Notes: generated from the letters alone by a model not told the origin. Counted from the first letter of the stretch, positions 48,727 to 61,749 are shown. The stretch: DNA of 64,000 bases from Chaetorhynchus papuensis (GCA_013396525.1 VWYX01000083.1:910699-974698), one strand, 5' to 3'. Made by a program: numbers and translations.

Positions 48727-49008
48727 CTGCAAAGTGATGGCATGGCCACTGTCCCCAGCGTGTCCCCAGATCTGTAGCCAACACTCGTGTTTTTCCACAA
48801 CCCTGATCAATAAAGACATAATAACACCAGACAAGACAAAGTGAAGCCAGAGCTGGTCCCACAGAAATGATGTGCCTGGTGGCGGTCTCAGTGCCCAGTG
48901 ACTCCACCACTGCACAGCCTGGGACTTCCAGGCATTGTTATCAGGTTCCAAGGCAGCAGCTCCAGGCTTGAAGTCTGTTGGCTCTGAAAATAACCTTCTT
49001 ATCATCAA
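48727..49008. other. non-coding spacer
   Basis: Short stretch between an exon candidate and a CR1 fragment. No independent feature recognised. Confidence 0.4.
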
Positions 49009-49200
49009 TCATGGAAAAGTTTGGGTTGGAAAGGACCTTAAAGGCCAACTAGTTCTAACCTCCCTGCCATGGGGGCACCTTCCACTAGACCAGGTTGCTG
49101 AAAGCTCCGTCTTCCCAGGTTTCGGACACTTCCAGGGATAGAACATCCACACTTCTATGGGCAACCTGTGCCAGGGCCTCACCACCCTCACAATACAGAC
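49009..49200 (-). mobile_element. CR1 LINE 3'-end fragment
   Basis: Reversed CR1 3' end: 'tttgggttggaaaggacc', 'ccaactagttctaacctccc', 'ctagaccaggttgctgaaag', 'cacttccagggatagaacat', 'gccagggcctcaccaccctc'. About 190 bp, 5'-truncated, non-coding. Confidence 0.94.
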
Positions 49201-49475
49201 AGATATAAGTTAAGGCATTATATCTGTTTCTAGTAATGTGCAGCCAATATTTATAGAAGTGCCCAGCACTACTTAAGAGTTTGTCACTTGCGTTGTAAGC
49301 TTATGTAAAATCTGTGGCTGCTGTAGGGCAAAGGTATAAAACTTTCATGAGTAATATAAAATATACAAAATGTTGTTGTTAATATTTAATACAATTTGCA
49401 GCAGTCAATGAGCACAATCAATGTTTATTAATTAAGTTGTTCTGTTGCAATAGCAACTTCTTTTTTTTTTTTTTT
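49201..49475. promoter_or_regulatory. AT-rich block with an RFX X-box-like dyad
   Basis: GTTGCAATAGCAAC (49444-49457) is a near-palindrome two bases from the symmetric RFX X-box GTTGCCATGGCAAC. It sits just after TTTATTAATTAAG and before T15 (49461-49475). Site similarity is seen; function is inferred. Confidence 0.35.
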
Positions 49476-52400
49476 GGTATATGTGTGTCTTCGGGGAGAA
49501 TTTAGCAAGCTTTCTTGACCCTTTCTAAAAAAAAAAAAAAATTGGCATGTTTAACAATAGTGCTGGCAATGTCTTACATTACTCGTTTGCTTTTTCTTCA
49601 GCGAGTAAACACAACTCTTTTAGTGACACCTTCTATTTAAACTACACTACGTGATAAGAGAACTGGGTTTTGGCCAGGGTATTTAATAGGATGTGTTGCA
49701 ATTTGGGCTGTTTGTAGCAGCCATATTGACGCACTGCAGATAATCCAGCATTGGAGGGGTGGCTTTCTTTGCTTGAACCCTGCAATGTTTATGGGGCGTG
49801 CAGACAGCAGGATGCAGGGTAGAAGTGGAATTTATTCACCTGGGACCCACAAGGTCAGGTCTAACTGCACCTGCTCAACCGGACCATGTACTGAATTGCC
49901 TCAAAATGCAGCATTTTGGCTCCAGCCACAGATGTTCCCATGATGGTTATGTTCCCCTTGGAGCTTATAACACCTTAAAGTGTTGTCTTTGAAATGACAG
50001 GAAGGAGGGAATGCCCCAACCCAAAGTTCTTGCAGGGCTGAACTGGTCCGCAGCAGGTTTTTAAGTAATCCTGCCACAGCTCTGATTGTTCTGATTCACC
50101 AAGGCTGTGTGCAAACCATTTGCCTTTGTAGCACTAAAGGGGCTGGTTGTGATGGAGAACCTACAGGGGCCAGGGCCTGTTTCAGCAGCTGGTGCAGCAT
50201 TCAAGTGAATCCAGGAAGTTATTTCCGTCACCTGAAGTACATGGCTAATCTTCACTGTGGTTTTTACCTGTCTGCTCCATTTTCGTCCATGTTATTTCTC
50301 TCTTAAATAAAACTAAAGAGTTTTAGGATGACTTCTTCACACTATAAAATAGCTTGATATATCTTTCAAAAAATGCTTTTGTGGTATTGCTTAATGCCAC
50401 GTCCAAAATTGTGTGTTGTCTGCAAAGTCCATCGGTTCATTTTCATCTGTGTGCTGCACTGGTTGAGAACTGTCCAAGCACATTTTCTTTCTATTTTTTT
50501 CCTCTAGACAATATCGAACTCTCCAGCTGTATTAGAATTGGAGCACTTCACGGTTTGAGTTTTGGTATTGGGTTTTTTTCCTCTTCTTCAGAAATAAAAA
50601 CATTTTACAAAAAAGAACAGAGTCATGCAAGAAGTGGTTCTGCAGCAGCCACGAAGTGGTTAAATCATTAATTTATTTGTCTAATGCCTAAAATAAACAT
50701 AAAAGCCATGACACTTTATTTAATTTGTCCTCTGGGCTAAAAATATCTTGAGGTTACCAGTGATCTTAGTTGTAATAAGTTTTATGTATGTGTATCTCTG
50801 TATAACTGTGCCACATTATTTTGAACTATACTGCTAGGGGTTTATTGAAATATATCAACCTTATTGCTAATATTTCACAGACAGTTCTTCATTTCAGCAA
50901 TATAGAATTCAATTTAGCAGAAATGTGATATTCCTCCTGAAATTTTAAATTCCCAGCAGATGTATAATTCAATTAAGTCCAGAAGATTAAAAAAATTGAA
51001 GTCATTCTCTATACATACACTCTTTCTGCTCAGTTCCAAAATAATGAAAAACTACAGCTGTTCAGTTTTGGTTCATCTATCGCTTTGTACAATTTTTATG
51101 GGTTTTATGTGTAATCACATTTGCAGAGAGAATTTTTATACAGCCTGCTCCATTTTGCACAGTTATTATCTTTCCACATTAAAAACAGATTGTAAAAACT
51201 GATACACAAGCCTTGGGCCCACTCCTTAAGGCAAGTAAAGCATGGTCATTAATCATGGGGGGTGCAGGGGAAAAGGGAGCTTGTAAAACTTAATTGTTCT
51301 GTTTCCTTGTGCTGCAAGATGGCCTTTGTCTCGTCTTCTTCCTTCCATCCACACGCTTTTTTCTTTTCCTTTTTTTTAAATTAAACTCTTTCCAGCCTCT
51401 GTGTGGAACTAAAGGGGTCATTTATTTGTGTGTAACTGACTTCAGCAGAAATTGGACACAGGCATTGCCTAAAACCGTAATTCTCCCCCAAAGGTGAAGA
51501 GGTCCCTGCGTGTAAGCGCCTGCATGCTGAGAGTCTTACCAAACCCTTCTTAAGTTCTTGGCTCGTGTTCCTAGGCTGGAGCTCGGGGTCAGGTTTCCAT
51601 GTCAAATGTCACAAACGGTGTCTGTGATCTGTGTAGAATAATTTAATTTCCTGTGCCTCAATTTGTCCGTTTTTTGAATGCAGCTGCAACACAGACCTGT
51701 TTCAGAGAGTGCCACTTGCACCTCAGCAATAGCTCTGCTTGTTGAACTGAGGTGCCTAAAATCTTGCTACTTTATGGGGATATAAGTGAGGAAAACTTAT
51801 GATATATTCATAAAGATCTTGCTTCAGAATTTGCCCATCTCTTTTTCTAATCACATCCATCTATTATGACCTCTCTCTGAATTCCTGGTCCAGAAAGGAA
51901 TTAAAATCTGTTTCATCTTGATATTTCAAACACAAAATACATAAAATATTTTTAGTCGAAGCTCCAAGCACAGGGTGTCAGGAGGGCATTTTATAAAAAG
52001 CTCAGCCTGTGATTCCTTCCAACAAGACAGCATTTTCACCATTCCCTGAACAGTCACTCAAAGGTAAATAGCTTAAGCATTAGTGATCACCACTGCATCT
52101 AATCAACTACCTGATTGCCTATACAAATCCTACACTGCTCAGTATTGACCTCAGCGAGGAAAACATTGATTCACTGACCTGTCACTAGATTGTTTTCCAG
52201 AAAGTATAAGGGACTTAACCATGCTTATTGAAGGTGCTTCTTATCTGTAAGGTGTCTTGCCTTTAATAGATAAAAAAGCATCCCACAGGATACTCTTTTC
52301 TCTTCTCCTTCCCTGCAAAACTGGAATGTACAGCTGTTGAAATTGGAGAAGCAGATGATTTCACTTTGATTTTGTTTTAGCTAAAAGATCTGGCTTTGGG

Positions 52401-54515
52401 GTGAATAAAACAGCTGAGGAAAAATAACTGGCAAAAATTCAGTGTTGGCAGGAGAGCAGTATTGGACAGAACAGTGAACAATCACGCTAGGTGAAATATG
52501 ATGTATGTACTTGCCATTGCATGAGCAATAACACAGCTGTGCTGTCCATGGTTACTGCTTCAGCAGCCCTGAAAAGATTTTAGATCAGAATCTATATTAA
52601 TCTGTGTTACAAATTGATATCCAGACCAGTTTAATAATTGCGAAAGATTAAGAACTTATTTACCGTTGACCTGTGATTTTTTTGTCTTGTGTATGTGGCA
52701 GCATGTTAAGAGCTCTGTCATCTTTGGGTACTGTGCATTCTTCTAACTACTCCTCTAACTCTGTATTTTATTCTGTGAGATTTGCCGAGAGGATTTCTTT
52801 GCAGCTTTGTAGAAATTCATCTCCCATGTATCTTAGTTTCCCAATGTAAAAAAAATGCCCCTGACATCATGTAACTTTTCACCTCCTTCTGAATCTTGTC
52901 CTATATATAACATGAAAATCTTTGAGCTGCAGTTGATTAATTACTTCTTCCCTTCCACTTGCAGTCTGCCTGCATCGTAGATGTCTCCCTACATCTGCTA
53001 AGCTGCCAAACCTAAACACTTCTGATGCTGTTAGTCTTCTTTTATAGGATAGCAGCCTGTCCTTGGACTGTAGGATTTGACTTCATGCATGTGAAATAAA
53101 GCTCCAGGGGACACAGACCATAAGGAAAGTCAGTGTTTACTGGATCTAACCTTTATGCCTGCCTCTGACACTGGGAATGTGCAAGTCAGACATTTGCCAC
53201 TAAATTTGTCTAGCTATGTGAATTCTGCATTCCTGTCACTCTGGACACAGAAATCATATTTTTCTTCCCTTTTTGTAGCAGCCTTTCCTGTATTTGAAAG
53301 ACACAGAAGCAGGTCTGTAGCTTTTAAAGATGTTGAAGCTCCCCTTGCCCATCTACTTTCCAGATCATCACAGCACCCCCAGCTCTTCCATTTTTTTGCT
53401 ACCTGTAGGTCACAGCATTTGGAACCTGGACCATTTCTCTTGTTGTCTTCTTGGCTCTCTCTAATTGTCTCTCTTTGTGGTAACTTGGTGCCTGAAACTT
53501 AACCAGTTCTGGGTAGACAGTGTTGTGCTAAAAGGTTACTTTTGTGGAACAAAAATTCCCATTTCCCACCGGGCCTTTGTAAATATGGTGACTCTGTGTT
53601 TATGTTTCCTGTGATCCAGGTAGTCTCCCCACCTTCCCCTTCACACCTCTGAATGAGTCTTTCAGGACTAAACAGTTCTTCCCACCACGTCCACACTGAA
53701 GAGGTGTATTAGGACTTGCCTGCAGAAAGAACTCTTTTAGCCTGGCTACTCTGAGCTTTAATGAAAACAGATAAAAATTGTCCACTTGGATGATAGTTTA
53801 TCTCCCATGTTTTCTCATTGAATTTGTTGTATTGCAAAACTTTGAGTCATGTGCCTGTAGCCTATGTTTTGGAAACTTCCCCTGCTGATGCAGGAAAGGC
53901 TCAAGGAAGGCATCCAGAATGGAATATGTTGAAAGATCCCATCCCTCTGGCTGACTGATGGGACAATAAAAGAAGTGTGGTTTGGTTTTTTGCTGTTACC
54001 CAATCTGTGCTCGGACATTATCTGCATATCCAAACACATTGATTTTCTCCCAAGAAATCTCCATGTGAGGATTTTTTCACAGTTCTCTCATTGCACTGAA
54101 ATGGTATTGTCCAGTAGATGGGATGGCAGTGCTGAGATACTGTATCTGGAGATGAAAAGATCCTTGACTGAGTAAATAACACTCATCAGTAAATGCTTCT
54201 TTGTGCAAAATCTGTATTTTTTTTAATAATTTCTCTTAGATTATGATGTGAAGCAGCCACTTGAATTTGCCATTTAACTTGATTGGACTAGAGGATAAGT
54301 GACTGGAGCCAGGAAAGAAACAGGCTGGGTTTCTTACCACCCATTCAGTCTTGCTGTTTTTATTGCTGTGAACATGTTCCAGTGTCAGGGTTTATTCAGG
54401 GTTTCCAGGGCTAATGCTCCACAGCAACCTCTGTATAAATTACAATTCTTCAGCATCTGTGTGTAAATTACTTTGTAAAAACTTGTGAAAACTTTTGAAA
54501 AGCTTGAGAACTCAC
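49476..54515. other. long non-coding interval
   Basis: Five kb with no CR1 or gene recognised. An A run lies near 49,528. Donor-like minus-strand sites near 51,535 and 50,265 lack convincing acceptors. The plus-strand open frame at 53155-53502 (115 codons) is Ser/Leu-rich with no motif. Confidence 0.45.
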
Positions 54516-54571
54516 CTTTTAGGAGGTGCAGGCAAGGGTCCCATGCAGCTGCAAGTCCCACGTTGGCTGAG
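54516..54571 (-). other. candidate 56-bp exon, unidentified
   Basis: The minus strand has an excellent acceptor (ggatcttgctcacttgcag) and an excellent donor (CTAAAAG-gtgagt) around 56 bp. Two of three frames are open, so the frame is undetermined. Neither peptide is recognisable. It could equally be a non-coding RNA exon or chance. Confidence 0.18.
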
Positions 54572-57399
54572 CTGCAAGTGAGCAAGATCCTGGGTTGAGC
54601 TTTGAAGTATTTTTTTGCAACCTACCTATGGCTGAATGTGACTCTGTGGCTCTGAGAACAACAGGCTTCTTCAGACAGTTTCAGGAACATAATACCAGTT
54701 TGGTAACTGATATCACCCCAATTTGTAAGAAAATTTCTCCTTTGTTTTAAATGCTAAATCTTTTATCTGTAGCAACTGCAAAGAATAAGACGAGGCCAAA
54801 GTGCTGCCATAAACCTGCTCCTTTCTACTTGTTTTTTTTACTGCTGGGTGCACATCAGGCTTTCAATTACTTTCTTGTTTACATCAAGAGAGGAAAACAA
54901 TGCTGATTGTACCCACAGGTGGTCAGCCTTTAGGTAATCAAAGGAAAGCAATTAATTCCTTCCGTGCACAACAATGCACTTCCTCCTAATGGAAAGTAAA
55001 CACTGTCACTTCCCATAACGCACCCGAAGGAGCACCCATGGATGCAGGACTTTCTCAGCTGCCATGATGCTTTTATTTTCCCCTCAAGTGGGAAGAGGAA
55101 AGGAGCTGGAGTGAGGCAGGGAGAAGCCCAAAATGGATATTTTAACTCCCAGCTGTGGCCTTTTGTGGGAAACTTTTGAAAACATGAAAATCCCTGAGGT
55201 AGAAAACGCTGGAGGAATCCAAACCCGGTAAACTCTGAGGAATGAGTGTCTTAAGGGACACTGATGGTCTACTGCAATCCCAGACTCTTAAACAAGGAGT
55301 AAATAGATGCTGGAAGTTGTTGAACTCCTGCAAGCAGCACCCATTCTGCAGTGGGCCAGGGTCCAGGTCCTTCATGACTCGGATCCAGGGTCACAGCCAT
55401 GGGTGCACCCTGGGATGCTGTCACTCTGAAAACCAGCTGCTGCCTTCCTCCAGTGTCCAAGAAAAATACCTCCTTCTTCCCAAGTGATGGCAGAGCCAAA
55501 AATGTGCTGAGAACAGCAGGCATTATCTGGATGAGGATGGCAATCCATCCATTCCAGCACAGGTAATGAGGCTGTTAGGAGAGTTTCACCAAAAAATTAC
55601 AGCACGGGTCCTCAGAAGAAACTGGGAAGAAAGTCTTTCAAATGCTTGAAAGTATACAGGGATGTTAAGCTGCTAATTTGGTTTGGGGGTTGGTTTTTCT
55701 CCTCTCAGTTATAAGGGAATCTTAGAAACTTATTTGTAAAGCAAAAAAAACAAAACAAAACAAAAAAAACCATCCTCCTAAGTGCTACCATGGGACTTGC
55801 AATAAAAGTGAAGGAGCTGATAATCCTGTATTCTGTCTTTCCAAAACATACATTTAAAAATTTTATGACTTTGACCTGGGTAAGCATGAAATCTTATTCA
55901 ACCCTGGCCTGAAATTCTTGTGGTTTCTGTCTTTCAGTGTGGGTGAACTGACAGTTCAAATTTAGGTTTATTTCATGTCTTGCTTTTATCATCTTTAAAT
56001 TAAAATGCCTTTTACTCTGGTATTTACAAACTGTTTCCTTATAAACTGAAAGGGAGAAAAAGTCCTCTCTAGTTTGTTCCCATTTAGTCTATTTATACGT
56101 GTAAGCAGCCAGAGTGACACTCATAAGAGATTCCTGCCTATGTCCTAACCAAAAGAAAATTTGGAGAAAACTCAGCAATGTAGAGGGTAGTGTTTTATTT
56201 AATTTGGGACAGAATTTTTTTCTTATTGCATTATATAATTCCCATAATATATTAATTATATTATAAGGCAGAACCAGTGATAGAAGGAAGACAGTGCAAG
56301 GGACGTGAATTTAATGTTATCCCCAGTTTAGCAGACAATTACATAATGCATTTTTTTTCTTTTTACTCTATTTAGGAATTATTAAGTTTATTAGTCTTTA
56401 GAATATTTAGTCTTAAAATAAAGTATGTCAAGAACTATTATAAAAAAAGAAAAAAATGCAGCAAACACAATTCCCTGTATTTATCAGACCCACCTTTCCT
56501 GTGCTGTAGCAAGTTCAGCCCTAAAAGGCTTCTTATGCAAATAAACAAACTTGAATAAAATGAGCTTGAGAATTCAAAGAATATTGGAAGCTTCTGTAGA
56601 TCCCTGTCACATTTATCTTTTTCACATACATCAGAATGAAGTTTGCCTCTTTTTCTTGATCTCTCAACATTTAATCTCTATTGTTAGACAACTCAAGCTC
56701 ATCTTCCACTACCACCCAAAATGTTTTGTGATAACCACAAGGCACTCAACAGCCTGCTCATCATGTGGCTACTCAAAACAATCTCAAGAAAATAAGATTT
56801 TTTTTTTCCCCATGCAGCTGTTAGAGATGCCTCCAGATATCACCTTTTCTGCCTTTAGTTTTGTATAAAGGGTGTAATCATTCTTGTGCTTCAAGTGCCC
56901 ATAGAAGTGACCAAAGTCTTGAGGTCGGGTTTTTTTTTTTTTCCCCTGGAGGGAAGGGCTACTGTGTTTTGTGCACATCAGCTTGGCTGCTGCTATCTAA
57001 CATGTACATTGTAAATGTGAAGTGTCATGACTCCTTCAAGTGGCTCGAGTGCTGGGAAACTGCCTTGAAAGCTGTCAAACCAGCCAAAGTGTGGCTCCTC
57101 AGAAATGATCTGTCACTAAAAAATCCTTTCAGCCAGAAGTTGCCTCAAATAGCAAACTCACTGCTGGGGCTATCTGACCAATTTCTATTCATAGAGTGGG
57201 AGAAAAAGGAATGTACAACACTGGGAAAATTACTTGCTGGTAATTTTTTGTTGTTATCCTGTTCTTTTTCCAGACTGCTTTCCCTCTTTCTCGCTTGTCT
57301 GGGATGTTGCTTGACAGATGTTTCCTTCTTATCTCACTCTTTCTTTATTGCTCTGCCAGTAGTATCTGATTGATAGAAAGTGGGCAGGCTGGTACTTAC
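54572..57399. other. non-coding interval
   Basis: No recognised gene or interspersed repeat. An (AAAAC)-type tract lies at 55741-55770, and an AT-rich near-palindrome around 56,244-56,264. The longest plus-strand frame (56861-57373, 170 codons) is Leu/Ser/Cys-rich with no domain and is judged spurious. Confidence 0.45.
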
Positions 57400-57476
57400 A
57401 ATGCCATCCGTGGCTGATAACTCTTTTGCCAACTGTTTAAAGAGAGCTGGAGTCATTTCTCTGTTTTGACTGAAAT
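57400..57476 (-). other. candidate coding exon (77 bp), unidentified
   Basis: Minus strand: a strong polypyrimidine tract and acceptor (tttttcctgttctattagcag), 2 nt plus 25 codons open, then donor GGCATT-gtaagt. Only one of three frames is open. Its peptide contains MTPALFKQLAKELSATDGI, a plausible amphipathic helix. The internal ATG has A at -3 and could be a start. It exits at phase 0, which does not join directly to the 48617-48726 candidate (entry phase 1), so a shared gene would need an unseen exon. No family recognised. Confidence 0.3.
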
Positions 57477-60400
57477 CTGCTAATAGAACAGGAAAAAGAA
57501 AGGACGGATTGACCTGTGGTAATCATTATTCTTATTTTGCATGGAATTTTAATAAAGCCTGAATAAATTTGAGCAAACCCTTGAGTTTTAAGGATCTTTG
57601 TGATCCATTTTACTTTAAACATTCAGCTGGGCTTGGACCTGGATTGAGCTCAGTGATGCAAAACAATTTAGGGCAAAAGTTTAAGATCTTCCATCATCTC
57701 TGTATAAATAAGCCAGACTGACTTAATTGCAGGTCGTGTTGGAAGCCTCACCCTTTTGCCTGGCTCCTTCAGTCTGTTCATGAGGATGCCTATCCTGGTG
57801 CTGAATATCTCTTGATCCTGGTCTTGGTTCAGTAAAACTTCATGCAAACCAGAGACATGGTTTGTGAAGCAGGACAATTAGTGGGGATGTGGAGGGGATC
57901 TAAGCACAGGAGAAGAAAGTTTATTGCTTTCATTGCAATTTAGTAGCCATTCTTTTTTTCTTGATGGTTACTTAAATTCTCTGGAACCAAAAAAACCACA
58001 AATGTGAGGAAATTTTGCTGAGTAGGAAATGGAGACCTGTCCAAATCACTACAGTGCCCCACACATTAGGAGTGATCTGTGTGAGGATTTTTGTCATGGT
58101 ACTTCTCTTTTGTTTGTCATGGTACTTCTCTTCTTCACCTTATTTACTATATGTCATTGTCAATTCACCCCATTCATCTGTGATTAATAGAAAAATTTCA
58201 TTCTTGACTTAACTGGGACTCTGCATAGTCAGAAAAACGTGGTGGTTGTGTTACTTTATGCGATAAGAGTTGTGTCATGTAAGCAATTGGGGAAACATTC
58301 TGCCTGCGTGTGTTTATTACAGTGCAGTACTTTGTAAAGTCCATTTGAATTGAACAAGGCTTTTGAACTATTGATTTAGCTGGCACTTGGTGCATTGAGA
58401 ATAATAAACATTTGTAGTATGTAGGCAGCAGTCCATAAGAGGTAGTAGTCTGTCTGCTGGCATATGTAATGCAATAACCCATGTCAGCTGCATTAATGGG
58501 AAGCAATAATGAATATGGGAAAGCATAAATTTAAAAACAAACAAAAAGAAGAAAAAACAGTAAAAAATATAGTTTCACTCCAAACTGTGTAAGCAACATC
58601 ATTTAGGGCATTTTGTCTGACTTTAGGTGCACAAGAAATCCCATAATATATTTTGCAATGATGTATACTTCACCAAAATAATTTACACTGTTCAAATTGA
58701 CTTAGAAATCGATCTAATAGGAGAACAGAATATGTATTTGTATCGGCACAATATATGTTTGTATGGGCTAACCTTCTCTTTCTGAGAGATTTATCTGGAA
58801 ATAATGAAGTATAAAATACATTGTCTGGAAATTTTCCACGTCTGGAAGTTTTCCAGCCAGGTAAAGTATTTGAAGATTATTTATTAAGTTTGAAGCATGG
58901 TGATATAGCTGCACATCTTAAATCTATGTCTCTACTAATGTACCTGAAGGGACCTTTCTCCTCTCTCAGTGAATGGAGGAGAACATAGCACCCACTAAGA
59001 TGAAGCAGAAATAAGAGACAGCAACGCAAGGCTCACGTCAAAGGTCAAAATTCCTGCAGGTTAATCAGGATCATCTTTTATCTCTGAGAATGCTGATGAC
59101 TGGCGAATGCAGATCAAATCCTCAGCTCCAAATTCACTTAGCTGTATTTTTAAATTTTTTTTTTCTTCTTTTCTGCTTTACCCAAAATGCCTGCCTGAAA
59201 TGACATCCATTAAAAAAGTGTAGGCGCTCGCTTTGTGGAGGACAATGGGCCACTTCACGTTGTCACTTTGGAGGCAGAACTCCCACGGACTTTCAGCAAG
59301 TGCTGCTGGGAAGCAGATGGTGTGTCTTGGCCCAGCCAAGGCGTGCAAGGCTGAACCAAGGCATGAGCCTCCTGTTTGGCAAATCCTTTTGAAATTGGGG
59401 TAAATTCTTGCAGTTTTCTGTGTTCAGGCCTGGATTTCAAATGCTGGGATTTTTTTTCCTCTTTTTTCCTTTTATTCTATAGCATCAGCAAAGATTTTTA
59501 GCTGTCCTGCTGATTCACTGTGATCAAAAAATGGTGCTGGAGTCTTGCTGCTGGTGGGAGGTTTCACACAGAAGCTCTGTGCACAGGCTGGATCCTCTGC
59601 TTACATCTGCAGCAAGTGGAAGGAATAAAGAGGCCTGTTCGCCTGGTGTACAATTTTATACACTTAAATGTAATGGTTTATGACAGAATTCAAAGCAACC
59701 AACTTTATATTCATAGAGAAGCTCAGAATTAAAATTGGTGGGGTTTTTTTCCTTTCAGATTTTTTTTCTCTTCACAAAGGCCCAGAGGCAGCAGCAAGAT
59801 TAACAAATCATGAGCTCTTAAGTGCACAAGCATTTTTTTTATTTTTTTTTCCCCTTCATTTGCAGTTGCTGAGTGCCTGAAGTTAACCACGTGCTTAAGA
59901 GCTTTGTTGGATCAGAGGTGAAATCTTGTAGCACAGGCAAAGAGAATTTAAGCACATGTGTGGAGTTTTGGTAGCCACTATTTTTTAGGGCTCAGATAAA
60001 ATTGCTGGGCTGTATTGGGTGTGCAGAGCTCACACTTAAGCTGTAGTAACTGCTTTATTTTTTTTTATTTTTATTTGATGATATACTCATCAGAGTTAGC
60101 CCAAAGCATTGGTCCCAGGCTGACTGGTTGTCAGCTCAATCCAAAGCTTGTCAGCTGTCAGTCATGGAAGAGTTTTGGGTTTTCCTGTGGTATTTGAGAT
60201 CTGGCTTTGGTTTGGCCCTTCTTCTCATATTTGGGGTGGTTTTATTGCCTTCCTTCAGTGCAAACTACTCTGCATCCTTTGATGTTGCAATGAAGGGTTT
60301 GTATCTAAATTACTGACTACAGGAAAAACCTGGTGTGTGGTTATTCCTGACATGTTGTGGTAGCCACGGTTTTTATAATGCTCCTCTTTTCTTTCATATT

Positions 60401-60859
60401 ATTTTCTTTCCCTTTTCCTTTCTTTTCTTTTTTTCCCTCCCTCCCATTCACAGAAGATGCAGGGATTATATAGTTGAATTGTCTGTCAGCCCCTATTTTT
60501 CCATCTCTTGTCTCTATGGCTTTTTACACCAGTTAGTACAGTTTAACCAAATTTGACAGGCACAGAGGTCTCAGATATATTTAATTTCTGCCATTTCCAT
60601 GAAAATAGCAGGCATTGCAGAGGAGAAAAAGTGGCCTCTACAAGGTAAAGTCAGGATTTCAACCTGTATTAGGTATTCAAAAATTTGCATGGGAGGGCAA
60701 CTTTAACACATAAATCAAAGGGTAACGAGGCCCCTTTGGTGCTGCCACTCACCAAACCCCTCGTCTTTCTCCCACCTTTGTGTTTAGCTGGATCATAGGA
60801 GCAGATATGGCACAATTCTCTGTCTGAGCACTCTGTGGGGTCCAAGCACAGGGGGATGA
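57477..60859. other. non-coding interval
   Basis: No recognised gene. It includes a two-copy 23-bp duplication at 58091-58132, pyrimidine-rich tracts at 60,050-60,075 and 60,385-60,445, and T runs near 59,830-59,850. A minus-strand donor-like site near 60,745 bounds a short CHIC-containing frame that is not convincing. Confidence 0.45.
58091..58132. repeat. short two-copy tandem duplication
   Basis: ttgtcatggtacttctctt occurs at 58091 and again at 58114 with a 4-bp spacer; the copies are identical over 19 bp. Probably a recent slippage duplication. Confidence 0.8.
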
Positions 60860-60909
60860 ACAATTCCCTAGTCCTGCTGGGGTCTGGTACAAGCCAGGAT
60901 GTGATTACT
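60860..60909 (-). mobile_element. small CR1 fragment
   Basis: 'aattccctagtcctgctggg' and 'tggtacaagccaggatgtga' match the reversed CR1 ORF2 C-terminal region. Only about 50 bp, so moderate confidence. It abuts the larger CR1 complex to the right. Confidence 0.5.
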
Positions 60910-60950
60910 ATTCAGTACTGACTTTTCAGGTAGGCAACAATAAAAAAAAA

Positions 60951-61417
60951 ATTTGAGCAAGAAGGCCAAGGGTGGTTGAAAGAGATTTCAGGGCCTTGGA
61001 ACCTTGGGTAAGGAATTAGGAGCACAAGTAATGTTCTCCCATATCCTTCCAAACCCAGGGAATGATGCAGGAAGAAACAGGAAGAGCCAGCAGATCAATA
61101 CCTGGCTCTGAGCCTGGTATTTCTGGCAGAATTTGGGGGTTTTGATCATGGATCTGTTTATATTAATCAAGGCCTGCTGGAAATGGTGTGGTTACACCTC
61201 TCTCACAGCAGGGAAAGGAACTTTGCACAGGAGTTAGCAAGGCTCACTAAGAGAAGTTTAAATTAGATTTGAAGAGGGAAGGGGTTAAAACCAGGCTCAC
61301 AAGAGATAAGCCAGGGGTAGCACACCAATGACTGAGGGTCAACGTGTTAGTGCGGTCTTTTGTTCTGCCTTCTCAGGGGATGGAAATCCATGTGGCAGCA
61401 AAAACACAGCTGATGTA
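60951..61417 (+). mobile_element. CR1 LINE, 5' portion of an interrupted copy (before ORF2 endonuclease)
   Basis: Plus-strand sequence matches the region upstream of CR1 ORF2: 'ttcagggccttggaaccttg', 'gtaatgttctcccatatcct', 'gggttttgatcatggatctg', 'tttaaattagatttgaagag'. It reaches the stretch just before the endonuclease start ('agcaaaaacacagctgatg') and then stops where a minus-strand CR1 begins. Far-5' CR1 sequence is uncommon because most copies are 5'-truncated. The element resumes at 62681. Stops and indels make it non-coding. Confidence 0.75.
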
Positions 61418-61749
61418 TCACAGAATCACAGAATCACAGAATCACCAGGTTGGAAGAGACCTTCAAGGTCATCGAGTCCAACCCCTGCCCCAACACCTCA
61501 ACTAAACTAAACCATGGCACTGAGCACTACATCCAATCTCTTTTTAAACACGTTCAGGGATGGTGACTCCACCACCTCCCCAGGTAGAATATTCCAATAT
61601 TTTATGACTCTTTCTGTAAAAAACTTTTTCCTAATATCCAATCTATATTTTCCTTGGCGCAGCTTAAGACTGTGTCCTCTCATTCTGTCAGTTGTTGCCT
61701 GGAGAAAGAGACCAAACCCCACCTCACTACAACCACCCTTCAGGGAGTT
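61418..61749 (-). mobile_element. CR1 LINE, younger copy nested in the plus-strand CR1
   Basis: Begins with three perfect (tcacagaa) terminal repeats, then 'caggttggaagagaccttca', 'catcgagtccaacccctgcc' and the ORF2 C-terminus. The minus-strand frame from the gap edge to 61,507 stays open, with NSLKGGCSEVGFGLFLQ and VVESPSLNVFKKRLDVVL, so this copy is little decayed. It runs into the assembly gap, so its 5' end is unknown. Confidence 0.93.

Noticed and set aside
56861..57373. 170-codon plus-strand open frame
   Set aside because: Leu/Ser/Cys-rich translation without any motif, includes translated T runs, and no splice or start context; length alone is possible by chance in 64 kb.
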